NCBI GenBank assembly: GCA_963701325.1 | Contig: OY969604.1 | Coordinates: 3,410,001 to 3,474,000, forward strand | Reading direction: 5' to 3' | Length of the DNA stretch: 64,000 bases | Source of the DNA: Bog-756 sp963701325 | Lineage (GTDB): Bacteria; Actinomycetota; Acidimicrobiia; Acidimicrobiales; RAAP-2 | In this document: positions 25,806-34,676 of the stretch, one piece after another | How positions within the stretch are numbered: position 1 is the first letter of the stretch | How the letters are laid out: each line of letters begins with the position of its first letter | Notes under the pieces: generated by a model | Told to the model about the DNA's origin: nothing | Database searches by the model: none | Seen by the model: only the letters and a program-made list of their open reading frames with translations | Translations under genes and position numbers: made by a program

Positions 25806-25813
25806 CCCGGGAT

Positions 25814-26587
25814 GTGAGCGCTCCGATCATCCCTGGTGCCGAACCGTGGTCGGCCAAGGGCGGCGCCGACGGCGTCCTGGTCCTGCACGGGTTCACCGGC
25901 AATCCACAGACCATGCGCCCGATCTCCGAAGCCCTCGCCGCGGCAGGGCTCACCGTGGAGCTTCCCCTCCTGCCCGGACACGGCACCGTGGTCGAGGACA
26001 TGGTCCCGACCCGGTGGGAGGACTGGTCCGGCGAAGCAGAGGCCGAGTTCCAGGCCCTGGCCGCCCGGTGCGACCGCGTCGCGGTGGTGGGCCTCTCGAT
26101 GGGCGGCACGCTCGCCTGCTGGTTGGCCGAGCGCCACCCGCACATCGCCGGCCTCGCCCTGGTCAACCCCTTGGTCGAACCACCCGACCCGGAGGCACGC
26201 GCCTTCGTCCGGGCCATGCTCGATGCCGGGACCTCGGTGACCGAGGGAATCGGGTCGGACATCAAGAAGCAGGGCGTGGTCGAGGCGGCCTACTCGGGCA
26301 CCCCCCTTGCGCCCCTGCTCTCGCTGTTCGAGGGCGTCGACGAGGTCCGGTCCGCGATCGGTGAGATCCGCTGCCCGGTGCTCCTCTGCTCGAGCCGTGA
26401 GGACCACGTCGTCGACCCGGTCTCGGGCGAGGTCCTGGCGAGCGGCGTCGCGGGCCCGGTCGAGCGGGTCCACCTCGAGAACAGCTACCACGTCGCCACC
26501 CTCGACAACGACGCTGCGCTCATCGAGCGGCGGGTGGTCGAATTCACCCTGGAGGTCTTCGGCGACGACCGTCCGAGGCCGTCCTGA
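25814..26587 (+). CDS. Alpha/beta hydrolase, carboxylesterase/monoacylglycerol lipase type
   Basis: A 257-residue hydrolase with the HGFTGNP oxyanion segment near residue 25, the nucleophile elbow GLSMGG near 95, an acidic residue in SSREDHVV near 198, and the His in SYHVATLDND near 227. The pattern fits the Est30/thermostable monoacylglycerol lipase group, which cleaves short to medium acyl esters. The GTG at 25814 gives a start just ahead of the first strand. It precedes gatC by 19 bases on the same strand. Confidence 0.85.
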   Translation: MSAPIIPGAEPWSAKGGADGVLVLHGFTGNPQTMRPISEALAAAGLTVELPLLPGHGTVVEDMVPTRWEDWSGEAEAEFQALAARCDRVAVVGLSMGGTLACWLAERHPHIAGLALVNPLVEPPDPEARAFVRAMLDAGTSVTEGIGSDIKKQGVVEAAYSGTPLAPLLSLFEGVDEVRSAIGEIRCPVLLCSSREDHVVDPVSGEVLASGVAGPVERVHLENSYHVATLDNDAALIERRVVEFTLEVFGDDRPRPS

Positions 26588-26606
26588 TGACCGACCACCC
26601 CGACTG

Positions 26607-26915
26607 ATGGCCGAGCCCGGACGCCTCACCCGCGCCGAGGTGGTCCACGTCGCCGCCCTCGCCCGCCTCCACCTGAGCGAGGAGGAGCTCGACCTGTTCA
26701 CCAGGCAGCTGGCCGAGGTGCTCGACCACGCCGCCGACGTCGCGTCGCTCGACCTGGCCGGGGTGGTCCCCACCGCGCACGCGATGGCGCTGACCAACGT
26801 GCTCCGTCCCGACGAGCCCCGTCCGTGCCTCGACCGCGCCGAGGTGCTCAGCCAGGCACCGTCCGTCGAGGACCACCGCTTTCGGGTGCCCCGGATCCTG
26901 GGCGAGGCGCCGTGA
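26607..26915 (+). CDS. gatC: Asp/Glu-tRNA amidotransferase subunit C
   Basis: The 102-residue stabilising subunit of GatCAB, which converts Glu-tRNA(Gln) and Asp-tRNA(Asn) to the amidated forms. LTRAEVVHVAALARLHLSEEE at the N terminus (as two adjoining parts of the conserved helix) and the C-terminal RVPRIL are family hallmarks. The stop overlaps the gatA GTG. Confidence 0.95.
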   Translation: MAEPGRLTRAEVVHVAALARLHLSEEELDLFTRQLAEVLDHAADVASLDLAGVVPTAHAMALTNVLRPDEPRPCLDRAEVLSQAPSVEDHRFRVPRILGEAP

Positions 26916-28360
26916 TCCCGCTCGGACTCGCCGCCGAGCAGGCCGCGATGGTCGGCTCCGGTGAGTGGTCGGCGGTTGATGTGCTCGAACAGCATCTGGC
27001 CGCGATCGAGGCCGGAGAGGAAGCCATCCACGCCTTCAACCTGGTCACCGCCGACCACGCCCGCCGGCAGGCCGCCGCCGTCGACGCCCGGGTCGCGGCG
27101 GGCGGGGACCCGGGCCCCCTCGCGGGGGTGCCGGTCGCGCTCAAGGACAATCTCTGCACCCGGGGGATGCCCACCACCTGCTCGTCGCGCATCCTCGACG
27201 GCTGGCTGCCACCCTACGACGCCACGGTGGTCACCAGGCTCGCCGCCGCCGGAGCGGTCGTGGTGGGGAAGACCAACATGGACGAGTTCGCGATGGGGTC
27301 CTCGACGGAGACTTCGGCCTTCGGGCCCACCCGCAATCCCCACGACACGAGCCGGGTACCCGGCGGATCATCGGGTGGCTCGGCCGCCGCGGTGGCAGCC
27401 GGGTTCGTCCCGCTGGCGCTCGGGTCGGACACCGGGGGCTCGATCCGCCAACCGGCCGCCCTCTGCGGGGTGGTCGGCATGAAGCCGACCTACGGCACCG
27501 TCTCCCGCTACGGGCTGGTGGCGTTCGCGAGCTCGCTCGACCAGATCGGCCCGTTGGCCACGTCGGTGGCGGACGCAGCCCTCCTCTTCGACGTGATCGG
27601 CGGTCACGACCCCCTCGACTCGACCTCCCTCCACCGTCCGACCCCGAGGGTCCTCTCCGTCCTCGACGAGGGGGTGGACGGGATGACCGTCGGGGTGCTG
27701 GCCGAGCTCATGGACGGCGCCGCTCCAGACGTGGCCACCCGGGTGCACGAGGCTGCCGAGGCGCTCGCCAAGGCTGGCGCGCGTATCGAGGAGATCAGCG
27801 TTCCCGAGGTCACCCTCGGCTTGTCCGCCTACTACCTCATCGCCCCCGGTGAGGCCTCCTCCAACCTGGCCCGCTACGACGGCGTCCGCTACGGGCTCCG
27901 GGTGGACGCCGCCGACACCACCGCGATGAACACCGGCTCGCGCTCGGAGGGCTTCGGCGACGAGGTCAAGCGACGGATCATGCTCGGGACCTATGTGCTC
28001 TCGGCCGGGTACGTGGATGCCTATTACAACCAGGCCCTCCGGGTCCGCACCCGGATCATCGAGGGGTTCGCCACCGCCTACCGCCGCTGTGACGTCCTGC
28101 TCGGTCCGACCACCCCGACGACCGCCTTCGCCCTCGGGGCCAAGCTCGGCGACCCACTCACCATGTACCTCTCCGATGTGTGCACGATCCCCTCCAATCT
28201 CGCCGGGCACCCTGCGGTGAGCGTTCCCTTCGGAACCGGGGACGACGGCCTGCCGGTCGGCGTCCAGCTCCTCGGGCCGGCGCTGGCCGAGGGCACCCTG
28301 CTCCGGGCGGCCGCTGTGGTCGAGGCGGCCGCCCCCGCACCGGGAGGGGTCCGGTCGTGA
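26912..28360 (+). CDS. gatA: Asp/Glu-tRNA amidotransferase subunit A
   Basis: A 482-residue amidase that releases ammonia from glutamine for GatB. The Ser-cisSer-Lys triad is visible: Lys in VALKDN near 77, the cis-Ser in GGSSGGSAAA near 152, and the nucleophile in GSDTGGSIRQP near 176. Full length. The GTG start lies inside the gatC stop, and the stop overlaps gatB by four bases, so the three subunits are translationally coupled. Confidence 0.97.
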   Translation: MIPLGLAAEQAAMVGSGEWSAVDVLEQHLAAIEAGEEAIHAFNLVTADHARRQAAAVDARVAAGGDPGPLAGVPVALKDNLCTRGMPTTCSSRILDGWLPPYDATVVTRLAAAGAVVVGKTNMDEFAMGSSTETSAFGPTRNPHDTSRVPGGSSGGSAAAVAAGFVPLALGSDTGGSIRQPAALCGVVGMKPTYGTVSRYGLVAFASSLDQIGPLATSVADAALLFDVIGGHDPLDSTSLHRPTPRVLSVLDEGVDGMTVGVLAELMDGAAPDVATRVHEAAEALAKAGARIEEISVPEVTLGLSAYYLIAPGEASSNLARYDGVRYGLRVDAADTTAMNTGSRSEGFGDEVKRRIMLGTYVLSAGYVDAYYNQALRVRTRIIEGFATAYRRCDVLLGPTTPTTAFALGAKLGDPLTMYLSDVCTIPSNLAGHPAVSVPFGTGDDGLPVGVQLLGPALAEGTLLRAAAVVEAAAPAPGGVRS

Positions 28361-29811
28361 GGACCGACTGGGAGCTGGTGATCGGGCTCGAGGTGCACTG
28401 CGAGTTGCGGACCGCCACCAAGCTGTTCTGCGGGTGCCCCAACGCATTCGGGGACGAGCCCAACATCAACATCTGTCCGGTCTGTGTCGGCCTGCCCGGC
28501 GCACTGCCCGTCCTCAACCAACGGGCCGTCGAGCTGGCCATGGCGATCGGCACGGCGCTCCGTTGCGAGATCCGCCCGTCGACCTTCCACCGGAAGAACT
28601 ACTTCTACCCGGATCAGGCCAAGGACTACCAGATCAGCCAGTACGACGAGCCACTCAACGCCAACGGGCACCTCGACCTGCCCGACGGGATCCGGGTGGG
28701 CATCGAACGCGCCCACATGGAGGAGGACACCGGCAAGACCACCCATGCGGGCGCCTCCGGCCGCATCCACGGTGCGGACTACTCGCTGGTGGACTACAAC
28801 CGTTCCGGGGTTCCGCTGGTCGAGATCGTGAGCGCACCGGACATGCGCAACGCCGACCAGGCACGCGCCTATGTCACCGAGCTGCGGGCGGTGCTGGTGG
28901 CGACGGGCGCATCCGACGGCAAGATGGAGGAGGGGTCGATGCGGGTCGACGCCAACGTCTCGGTCCGGCGATCCGCAAACGCGCCGTTGGGCACGCGGTG
29001 CGAGATCAAGAACCTCAACTCGGTGCGGTCGCTGGGGCGCGCCATCGAGTACGAGGCGGAGCGGCAGATCGCGCTCCTCGAGGCAGGCGAGCGGGTCGTT
29101 CAGCAGACCCGCCACTGGGACGAGGACGCGGGTCGCACCCAGACACTCCGTTCGAAGGAGGATGCCGACGACTACCGGTACTTCCTCGAGCCGGACCTGG
29201 TCCCGTTGGTGCCCGATGCAGAGTGGATCCAGGCGGTGGCCGACTCCCTCGGACTCCTGCCGGCGGCACGCAGGACCCGGCTCACCGAGCTGCTCGGTGT
29301 GGCCGGCGAGGGCACCGCGTCCCAGCTGGACCAGGTGGCCACGGTGGTCGACCTCGGCCTCGACGATCTGGTGGTGGCCGCAGTCTCCGGAGGGGTCCCT
29401 TCCGCGCTCGCGCTCGCCCGGACGGCCAACGAGGCTGCGAGCGACGCCGACGCCGCCCGGCGCCTCGACTCGCGGTCCTACGCCGAGCTGTTGTCGCTCG
29501 AGGCACAGGGTTCGCTGTCCGCCACCCAGGCCAAGGCGGTGCTGGCCGACCTGCTGGCCGCGGGAGGGGGCGACCCGGCCGCCATCGCCCGGGACAAGGG
29601 GTTCGAGGCGATGTCCGAGGACTCCCTGGCGGCCACCGTTTCCGAGGCGATCGGGACCCATCCCGACGAGTGGGCCCGCTTCTGCGACGGCGACGACCGG
29701 CTCGCCGGGTTCTTCACCGGGCTGGTCATGAAGGCGACCAACGGCCAGGCCAACGGGAAGGCGGTCTCCGCCGAGCTCCGGCGGCTGCGTGGCGGGTCGG
29801 TCCGCTCCTGA
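28357..29811 (+). CDS. gatB: Asp/Glu-tRNA amidotransferase subunit B
   Basis: A 484-residue kinase/transamidase subunit that activates the misacylated tRNA. WELVIGLEVHCEL at the N terminus, the zinc-site Cys residues (CGCP and CPVC), YPDQAKDYQISQYD, the GADYSLVDYNRSGVPL segment, and the C-terminal YqeY-like tail with KGFEAMSED are all present. The GTG start overlaps the gatA stop. The presence of GatCAB implies indirect synthesis of Gln-tRNA and/or Asn-tRNA. Confidence 0.97.
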   Translation: MRTDWELVIGLEVHCELRTATKLFCGCPNAFGDEPNINICPVCVGLPGALPVLNQRAVELAMAIGTALRCEIRPSTFHRKNYFYPDQAKDYQISQYDEPLNANGHLDLPDGIRVGIERAHMEEDTGKTTHAGASGRIHGADYSLVDYNRSGVPLVEIVSAPDMRNADQARAYVTELRAVLVATGASDGKMEEGSMRVDANVSVRRSANAPLGTRCEIKNLNSVRSLGRAIEYEAERQIALLEAGERVVQQTRHWDEDAGRTQTLRSKEDADDYRYFLEPDLVPLVPDAEWIQAVADSLGLLPAARRTRLTELLGVAGEGTASQLDQVATVVDLGLDDLVVAAVSGGVPSALALARTANEAASDADAARRLDSRSYAELLSLEAQGSLSATQAKAVLADLLAAGGGDPAAIARDKGFEAMSEDSLAATVSEAIGTHPDEWARFCDGDDRLAGFFTGLVMKATNGQANGKAVSAELRRLRGGSVRS

Positions 29812-29814
29812 CGA

Positions 29815-30984
29815 TCAGGTCTCCGGCCAGGGCTGCGGCGCCCACACCGGCATGGCCAGCAGGTCGACCGCAGACGGGGGTCCCCCGGCGGCGAGGTAGG
29901 GGCCCGATGGCAGGACCCCGAGCCGGGTGATGAACACCGGGCGCAACCAGTCGGGGTCGGGAGCCAGCGACCGCGAGGCGCTGTAGAGCAGCCAGATCCC
30001 CGACGCGTCGCGGAAGAGCGACGGTTCACCCGGGCCCTGTCCCTGGGTGTTGCTCGAAAGCATGGGCCCGGCGGTGGTGTCGGTGCAGGGTCCGGCAGGC
30101 CCGGCGCACCGGGCGGCTCCGATCGCGTACGCAGGCTGGTTGTACCAGTTGGCCGAGTAGACGACCCAGTAGGCGCCGTCGACCTCGAGCATGTCCGGGG
30201 CCTCGACGACAGTCCCCTGCCAGGGACGGTCGGGCCCCATGAGGAACGAGGGGTCGCCGGTCAGCCCGGATCCGTCGGGAGACAGGGGCTGCGACCAGAG
30301 CTTGGTGGGGGCGGTGGCGCCGCCGATGTTCTGATCGGACTTCCAGAGCATCCAGGGGTGTCCCTGCGCATCGATGAAGACCCGCGGGTCGATCGACCCT
30401 CCCTGGTCGAGCTGGCAGATGAACGGGACGGGCACCGGGACGAACGGCCCGGTCGGCGAGGAGGAGAAGGAGCTCCCGATGCACTCGGTGGCCGGAAAGA
30501 CCCCCCGCAGCATGGCGGTGAAGTAGAGCGCGTACCGCTCGCCGAACCGGTGGACGTCCGGGGCCCAGGTGAAGCCCGGGACGGCCCACCCGGGCAACCT
30601 CGGCAGCGCGTCGATCGGCGCGGACCAGGTGATGAAGTCGGCGCTGGTTGCGACGGGCACGTTGATCGGCTGGGGCCCGGGCACCCCGCTCGTGTAGAGC
30701 AGGTACCGATCGCCGGCCGTGGTCAGGAACGGGTCCGACTCCTGCTCCCCGGAGGGCACCGGGACGCCGGGTGCCATGGGATCCGGGTTCGGCGGGAGAG
30801 CGGTGAGGGCCACGATCCGGGACACCGCCGCCCCGGGTGTGGCCGGGTGCGCGGCCGCTGTTGCCCGGGTCCCTGCCGCGTCGACCGCTGCGGCCGCGGC
30901 CAGCGTCAGCACCGCCACCGAGATGCACGTCGCCAGGACGACCGCCCTCCCGGGGGCCGGCTGGACCACCCCGTCCCGGCTCAT
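29815..30984 (-). CDS. Secreted or anchored GH43-like five-bladed propeller protein
   Basis: A 389-residue protein with an N-terminal signal or anchor helix (VVLATCISVAVLTLAAAAAV). The rest resembles glycoside hydrolase family 43/62: SDPFLTTAGDRYLLYTS as blade one, WAPDVHRFGERYALYFTA, SIDPRVFIDAQGHPWMLW with a candidate catalytic Asp, and EAPDMLEVDGAYWVVYS with a candidate acid Glu. Family members cut arabinan or xylan side chains; the true substrate is unknown. It converges on gatB and lies at the edge of the polysaccharide region. Confidence 0.8.
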   Translation of the reverse strand: MSRDGVVQPAPGRAVVLATCISVAVLTLAAAAAVDAAGTRATAAAHPATPGAAVSRIVALTALPPNPDPMAPGVPVPSGEQESDPFLTTAGDRYLLYTSGVPGPQPINVPVATSADFITWSAPIDALPRLPGWAVPGFTWAPDVHRFGERYALYFTAMLRGVFPATECIGSSFSSSPTGPFVPVPVPFICQLDQGGSIDPRVFIDAQGHPWMLWKSDQNIGGATAPTKLWSQPLSPDGSGLTGDPSFLMGPDRPWQGTVVEAPDMLEVDGAYWVVYSANWYNQPAYAIGAARCAGPAGPCTDTTAGPMLSSNTQGQGPGEPSLFRDASGIWLLYSASRSLAPDPDWLRPVFITRLGVLPSGPYLAAGGPPSAVDLLAMPVWAPQPWPET

Positions 30985-31531
30985 GCGATGCTCATCCGAG
31001 GCGACGACTCCCCGTCTTCTGCGAGCGCCTCCGTGCGAAGACCGTGCGGCCCGCCCCCCGGCGCTCCGGAAATCCAGGATACCCACGTCCAGGAGTTGGG
31101 GACGAACCGGTGGACATCCTGGTCGGACCTGGGGACGGACCGTGAAATGTAGCGGAAAAGCTCGGGATTTCGCGCCCGGCTCTTGACCCCTCGGGTGGCG
31201 GCGATCAGAGTGTGAGGAGTTCGGGAAGCCGAAGCTGCCGGAGGTTCCGGAACGGTCATGAGGGTCGGGTCGCAAGGCTCGTTCCGGAGGCCGATCCGGG
31301 TTCCGAGGGTGGCAGTAGGTGACCGGCATTGGTGGTCCGGGGAACGGTCCGCTGCGCTCTCCGGGGTGCACGGTCCGGTGCTCACTGCGGGGTCGTCCGA
31401 CACGGCGTTCGCGCGGGTGGAACCGGTGTCACCGAGCACGTGGCCCCGAGGAGCACGGGCGGCTCGACCGTCCGGTTACTCGGGGTCGCGGCGCGTCCGG
31501 GCCCCGTCCGGACCGCGGTGCTCAGCAGCGC
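30985..31531. other. Gene-free stretch of 547 bases
   Basis: Several open frames exist on both strands but none has a protein-like composition or ribosome site. I see no strong hairpin. TTGACC at about 31182 could be a -35 element but has no good -10 partner. The stretch probably holds the promoter of the GH43-like gene. Confidence 0.4.
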
Positions 31532-32449
31532 TCAGTGGTGATGGTGGGAGACGACTGCCTGGGCGGCGGACTCCATCACGCACGGATCGTCCGCTGCGTC
31601 GTTGCAGGGCTCGCACTCGAGCTCCAAGGTGCTGTGGGCGATGCCGTAGGGGACGGCGATGGCCCGCTTGACCCGATCGCCCACCACCTGGGCCTCCTCG
31701 AGGCTCGGGTGACCGGTCAGGACGATGTGGGCCGAGAGGACCCGCATCTCGCTGGAGAGGCTCCAGACATGGAGGTCGTGCACCTCGCTCACGCCGGGTG
31801 TGCCGGCCATCGTGCCGGTCAGCCGGGCGAGGTCGAGATCGGGCGGTGTCGACTCGAGGAGGACGGTCACGGCGGTGCGGAGCACCCCGGCGGCCTGGAC
31901 CACGATGATCGCGGCCACCACCAGTGCGGAGACGGGGTCGAGCCAGGTGGCGGACGGGACGGCCAGCAACACCGCGGCGCCCACCAGCACCGCGAGCGAG
32001 GCGAGGGCGTCACCCGCCATGTGGACCAGCGCGGAGCGCATGTTGAGGTCGTTGGAGCGGTCCCGCAGGAACACCGCGGCCAGTCCGTTCACGGCCAGCC
32101 CGAGGGCCGCGACGACCACCACGATGCCTGCCCGGACCGCCTCGGGGTGGGCGAGCCGGTGCACGCTGCCGACCACGATGAGCACGGTCACCGCGGCGAG
32201 CAGCACGGCGTTGGCCAGTGCGGCGAGGATGGTCGCACGGTGGTTGCCGTACGAGCGAGCCGCGCTCGGCGGGCGGAGGGCCATCCGCACCGCGACCAGG
32301 GAGAGCGCCAACGCACCGACATCGGTGAGGTTGTGGCCCGCGTCGGCCAGCAACCCGGTCGAGTGGGCCACGGTCCCGAAGACCACCTGCACCACGACGA
32401 GCACCACGTTGAGGGTGAGGCCGATGGTCAGTCTGCGGGTTCGGTCCAT
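31532..32449 (-). CDS. Cation diffusion facilitator (CzcD/ZitB-like)
   Basis: A 305-residue divalent-metal/proton antiporter with six hydrophobic helices. Metal-site signatures are HNLTD in the second helix and HMAGDALAS (HxxxD) in the fifth, followed by the cytoplasmic alpha-beta domain with EVHDLHVWSLSSE. This pattern fits Zn/Cd/Co exporters. The C terminus carries CEPC, a further Cys and a final HHHH run, which may bind metal. It starts with ATG at 32449. Confidence 0.93.
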   Translation of the reverse strand: MDRTRRLTIGLTLNVVLVVVQVVFGTVAHSTGLLADAGHNLTDVGALALSLVAVRMALRPPSAARSYGNHRATILAALANAVLLAAVTVLIVVGSVHRLAHPEAVRAGIVVVVAALGLAVNGLAAVFLRDRSNDLNMRSALVHMAGDALASLAVLVGAAVLLAVPSATWLDPVSALVVAAIIVVQAAGVLRTAVTVLLESTPPDLDLARLTGTMAGTPGVSEVHDLHVWSLSSEMRVLSAHIVLTGHPSLEEAQVVGDRVKRAIAVPYGIAHSTLELECEPCNDAADDPCVMESAAQAVVSHHHH

Positions 32450-32543
32450 GTCGACTCCTCGCCCAGCCTACCGGGACCCGGCGCCGCAGGTCCGAGAAGC
32501 AGGCGTAGGCGTGGGGGACGAGGCGACGGTCGGGGAGGTGAGA

Positions 32544-33848
32544 CTACGTGGCGTCGGCGGGGACGCGTTCGAGGCAGCGGCTGTTGGCGATCGCCACAGC
32601 GGCGAGCTGCGATCGGACGCCGAGCTTGCGCAGCACCGAGCGGATGTGCGATCGCACCGTGGTCAACGAGACCACCAGCTCGGTCGCGATGTCCTGTGCC
32701 GCCCACCCCTCGGTGAGGTGGAAGAGGACCCGTCGCTCGCTCGCCGTGAGCCCCACGAGGGCCAGGAAACCGGGGGGCATCTCGCCCATGTCGCCGTTCC
32801 CGAGCGGGCCGGTTCCACCGGCCCGGAACCCTTCGAGCGCGTTGGGGAGCTGGTCGATGCCGAAGACCGGCTGGGCACCCTTGGCCACGCAGCCGGCGAC
32901 GGCCCCCGCGCCCGCCCCGGCGCCCACCGCCACGACCGGGAGCCCGGCGGCGCGGTAGGAAGCGGTGATGGTGGCCGGGGCGCCCCACCCGCTTTCGGTC
33001 CACGTGGTGAGTCGGCCGCCGCGGGCCCCGTCCAGCACGAGCACCACCAGGTCGGGAGGTGTGCCGTCGGCGCCCTGGGGCGGAGGCTCGTCGGCTGAGG
33101 CGGTCACCAGCGTGGTGCGGCAGCCCGCGCCCTCGACCAGCGAGGCGACCGTCGAGGCGGCCATGCCCGGCTGCGCGAGTTGGGTCGGCAGGGGATTGAC
33201 GACGAGCACCGCCGGGCGGTCCTTCCGGCCCCCCCGTGGCTTGGCCTTCCGCGCGTGCGGGGGATGGAGGGGAGCGACCTGGAGCGTCTCGACACCAGGA
33301 TGGGACGTCGATCCGTCGCGGTAGACGCTCCGTCGGTGGATGGTCGGAACCGGCGACGGCGCGGACGGAGGCCGGTCGACGGTGACCACACTGGTGAGCG
33401 CACCGTGCCCCTGCGCCGAACCGTCGGCGAGTCCGGCACTCCCGCTCCTCGCCGCCGAGAGCGCTCGCCGCACCAACGCGGAGGGATCAGCTTCGTCGCC
33501 CGGCGTGGCCATCCCGACCGACACCGCAAGGCCCGGCCCGGCTCCGTCGATCGGGAGCTCGCCGCCCACCGCGTGAGCGAGGCGGGTGCCGAGGGCTTGG
33601 GGCTGCACCTTGCTGCCCACCGGCCCGAAGGTGATGGCCACCCGCGACCGTCCGATCGGGCAGATCCGGTCGTCCGGCCGTATGACACCCTGCAGCAGGG
33701 CAAGGGCCCGGGTGAGGACGGTCAGGTGGAGGGTGCCGTTGTGCTCCCGGCGACCGTCCCCGGCGATCCGCACATCGATGCAGGCGACCGTGCCGGTGGC
33801 ACAGCCGCTTCCCTGCGTCGACAAGCCCACTCCAACGTTGCTTCCCAT
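32544..33848 (-). CDS. LuxR-type regulator with degenerate GGDEF-like domain
   Basis: A 434-residue protein. Residues 15-140 resemble a GGDEF fold (LTRALALLQGVIRPDDRICPIG, later SVGMATPGDE and ALSAARSG), but the GGDEF signature is replaced by IGRSRVAITF, so cyclase activity is unlikely. The middle, about 200-340, resembles a receiver-like domain. The C-terminal 60 residues are a LuxR/NarL helix-turn-helix (LTASERRVLFHLTEGWAAQD, then TTVRSHIRSVLRKLGV). I start at the ATG at 33848, which follows GGGGGC; a longer frame extends to 33947. It may control the adjacent polysaccharide genes. Confidence 0.78.
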   Translation of the reverse strand: MGSNVGVGLSTQGSGCATGTVACIDVRIAGDGRREHNGTLHLTVLTRALALLQGVIRPDDRICPIGRSRVAITFGPVGSKVQPQALGTRLAHAVGGELPIDGAGPGLAVSVGMATPGDEADPSALVRRALSAARSGSAGLADGSAQGHGALTSVVTVDRPPSAPSPVPTIHRRSVYRDGSTSHPGVETLQVAPLHPPHARKAKPRGGRKDRPAVLVVNPLPTQLAQPGMAASTVASLVEGAGCRTTLVTASADEPPPQGADGTPPDLVVLVLDGARGGRLTTWTESGWGAPATITASYRAAGLPVVAVGAGAGAGAVAGCVAKGAQPVFGIDQLPNALEGFRAGGTGPLGNGDMGEMPPGFLALVGLTASERRVLFHLTEGWAAQDIATELVVSLTTVRSHIRSVLRKLGVRSQLAAVAIANSRCLERVPADAT

Positions 33849-33977
33849 GGTGCCCCCGGCTATCTGCGCTGGTCCAAGCGCTGAACGGCCTCCCCACAAG
33901 GTCGATGCTGCCAACAACCCATGGTACTCGCCACCCGCGTTCTGCACCAGTGGGTCTCGTCACTGTTGAGGAGCCGC

Positions 33978-34676
33978 TCACCGGTGGGTCGTGGGCGGGG
34001 TCCCCGTGCTGAGGTGGTCGTCGGCGCTGGCGCCCCAGGTTCCGTCGTCGCGATCCGGCTGTGACTGCCCACCGAGGTGCAGGAGGCCGTCGACGAGCAG
34101 GACGACCCCCACCCCGCAGGCCGCTCCGACCAGTGCGTCGCTCGGGTAGTGCCACCGCACCGCGACCACCGCGACCCCGGTCAGCGCGACCGCCACCACA
34201 CCGGCCACGACCACGACCCAGCGGAGGCGGGCAGGAACGGCCAGCGTCCATGCAGTGGCCACCGCGGCCACGACGGTCATGCTGCCCGAGGGGAAGCTGA
34301 GCACGCCGAGGTAGTGGCGACCGACCTCGGGCTTGAGGACCCAGTTGACCAGGGCGCCCGCGATGGCGGGGGCACAGAGGCAGGCCAGCGCCCGACGCTG
34401 GTCACGGCCCACGACCACGAGGGCGGCGAGGAGCGACCCCGCGATGAGGACCGGGAAGCTGCCGAGGTCGGTGACCCGGAGCCAGAAGACCGAATGGGGT
34501 GCGATCGGGAGATGGGCGAACCCGAACCGGTCGATCATGTTCGGGGCGCGGTCGGTCCGGACGGCCAGCGAGGCGAGCAGGGTCCAACCGACCAGTGCGC
34601 AGCCGGCGCCCAGCTCGGCCCGCAGCCACCACCGGGCGGCACCGTCCGGTGGGCCGGCGGACGTCCCCTCGGTCAT
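33978..34676 (-). CDS. PAP2-family membrane phosphatase
   Basis: A 232-residue protein with about six transmembrane helices. The three PAP2 motifs are recognisable but modified: LKPEVGRHYLG for motif 1, SFPSGSMT where PSGH is usual, and RWHYPSDALVG for motif 3. The family dephosphorylates lipid pyrophosphates such as undecaprenyl pyrophosphate or phosphatidic acid. The position before sugar-nucleotide genes suggests carrier-lipid recycling. Its GTG/ATG region overlaps the epimerase stop by four bases. Confidence 0.82.
   Translation of the reverse strand: MTEGTSAGPPDGAARWWLRAELGAGCALVGWTLLASLAVRTDRAPNMIDRFGFAHLPIAPHSVFWLRVTDLGSFPVLIAGSLLAALVVVGRDQRRALACLCAPAIAGALVNWVLKPEVGRHYLGVLSFPSGSMTVVAAVATAWTLAVPARLRWVVVVAGVVAVALTGVAVVAVRWHYPSDALVGAACGVGVVLLVDGLLHLGGQSQPDRDDGTWGASADDHLSTGTPPTTHR

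Noticed and set aside
25322..27343. 673-codon minus-strand frame ending in the SCP2-like protein
   Set aside because: Only the last 135 codons are protein-like; the rest is antisense to the esterase, gatC and gatA.
31258..31671. Open frames in the gap beside the CDF gene
   Set aside because: Composition is shadow-like, there is no ribosome site, and they overlap the 3' end of the CDF gene on the other strand.
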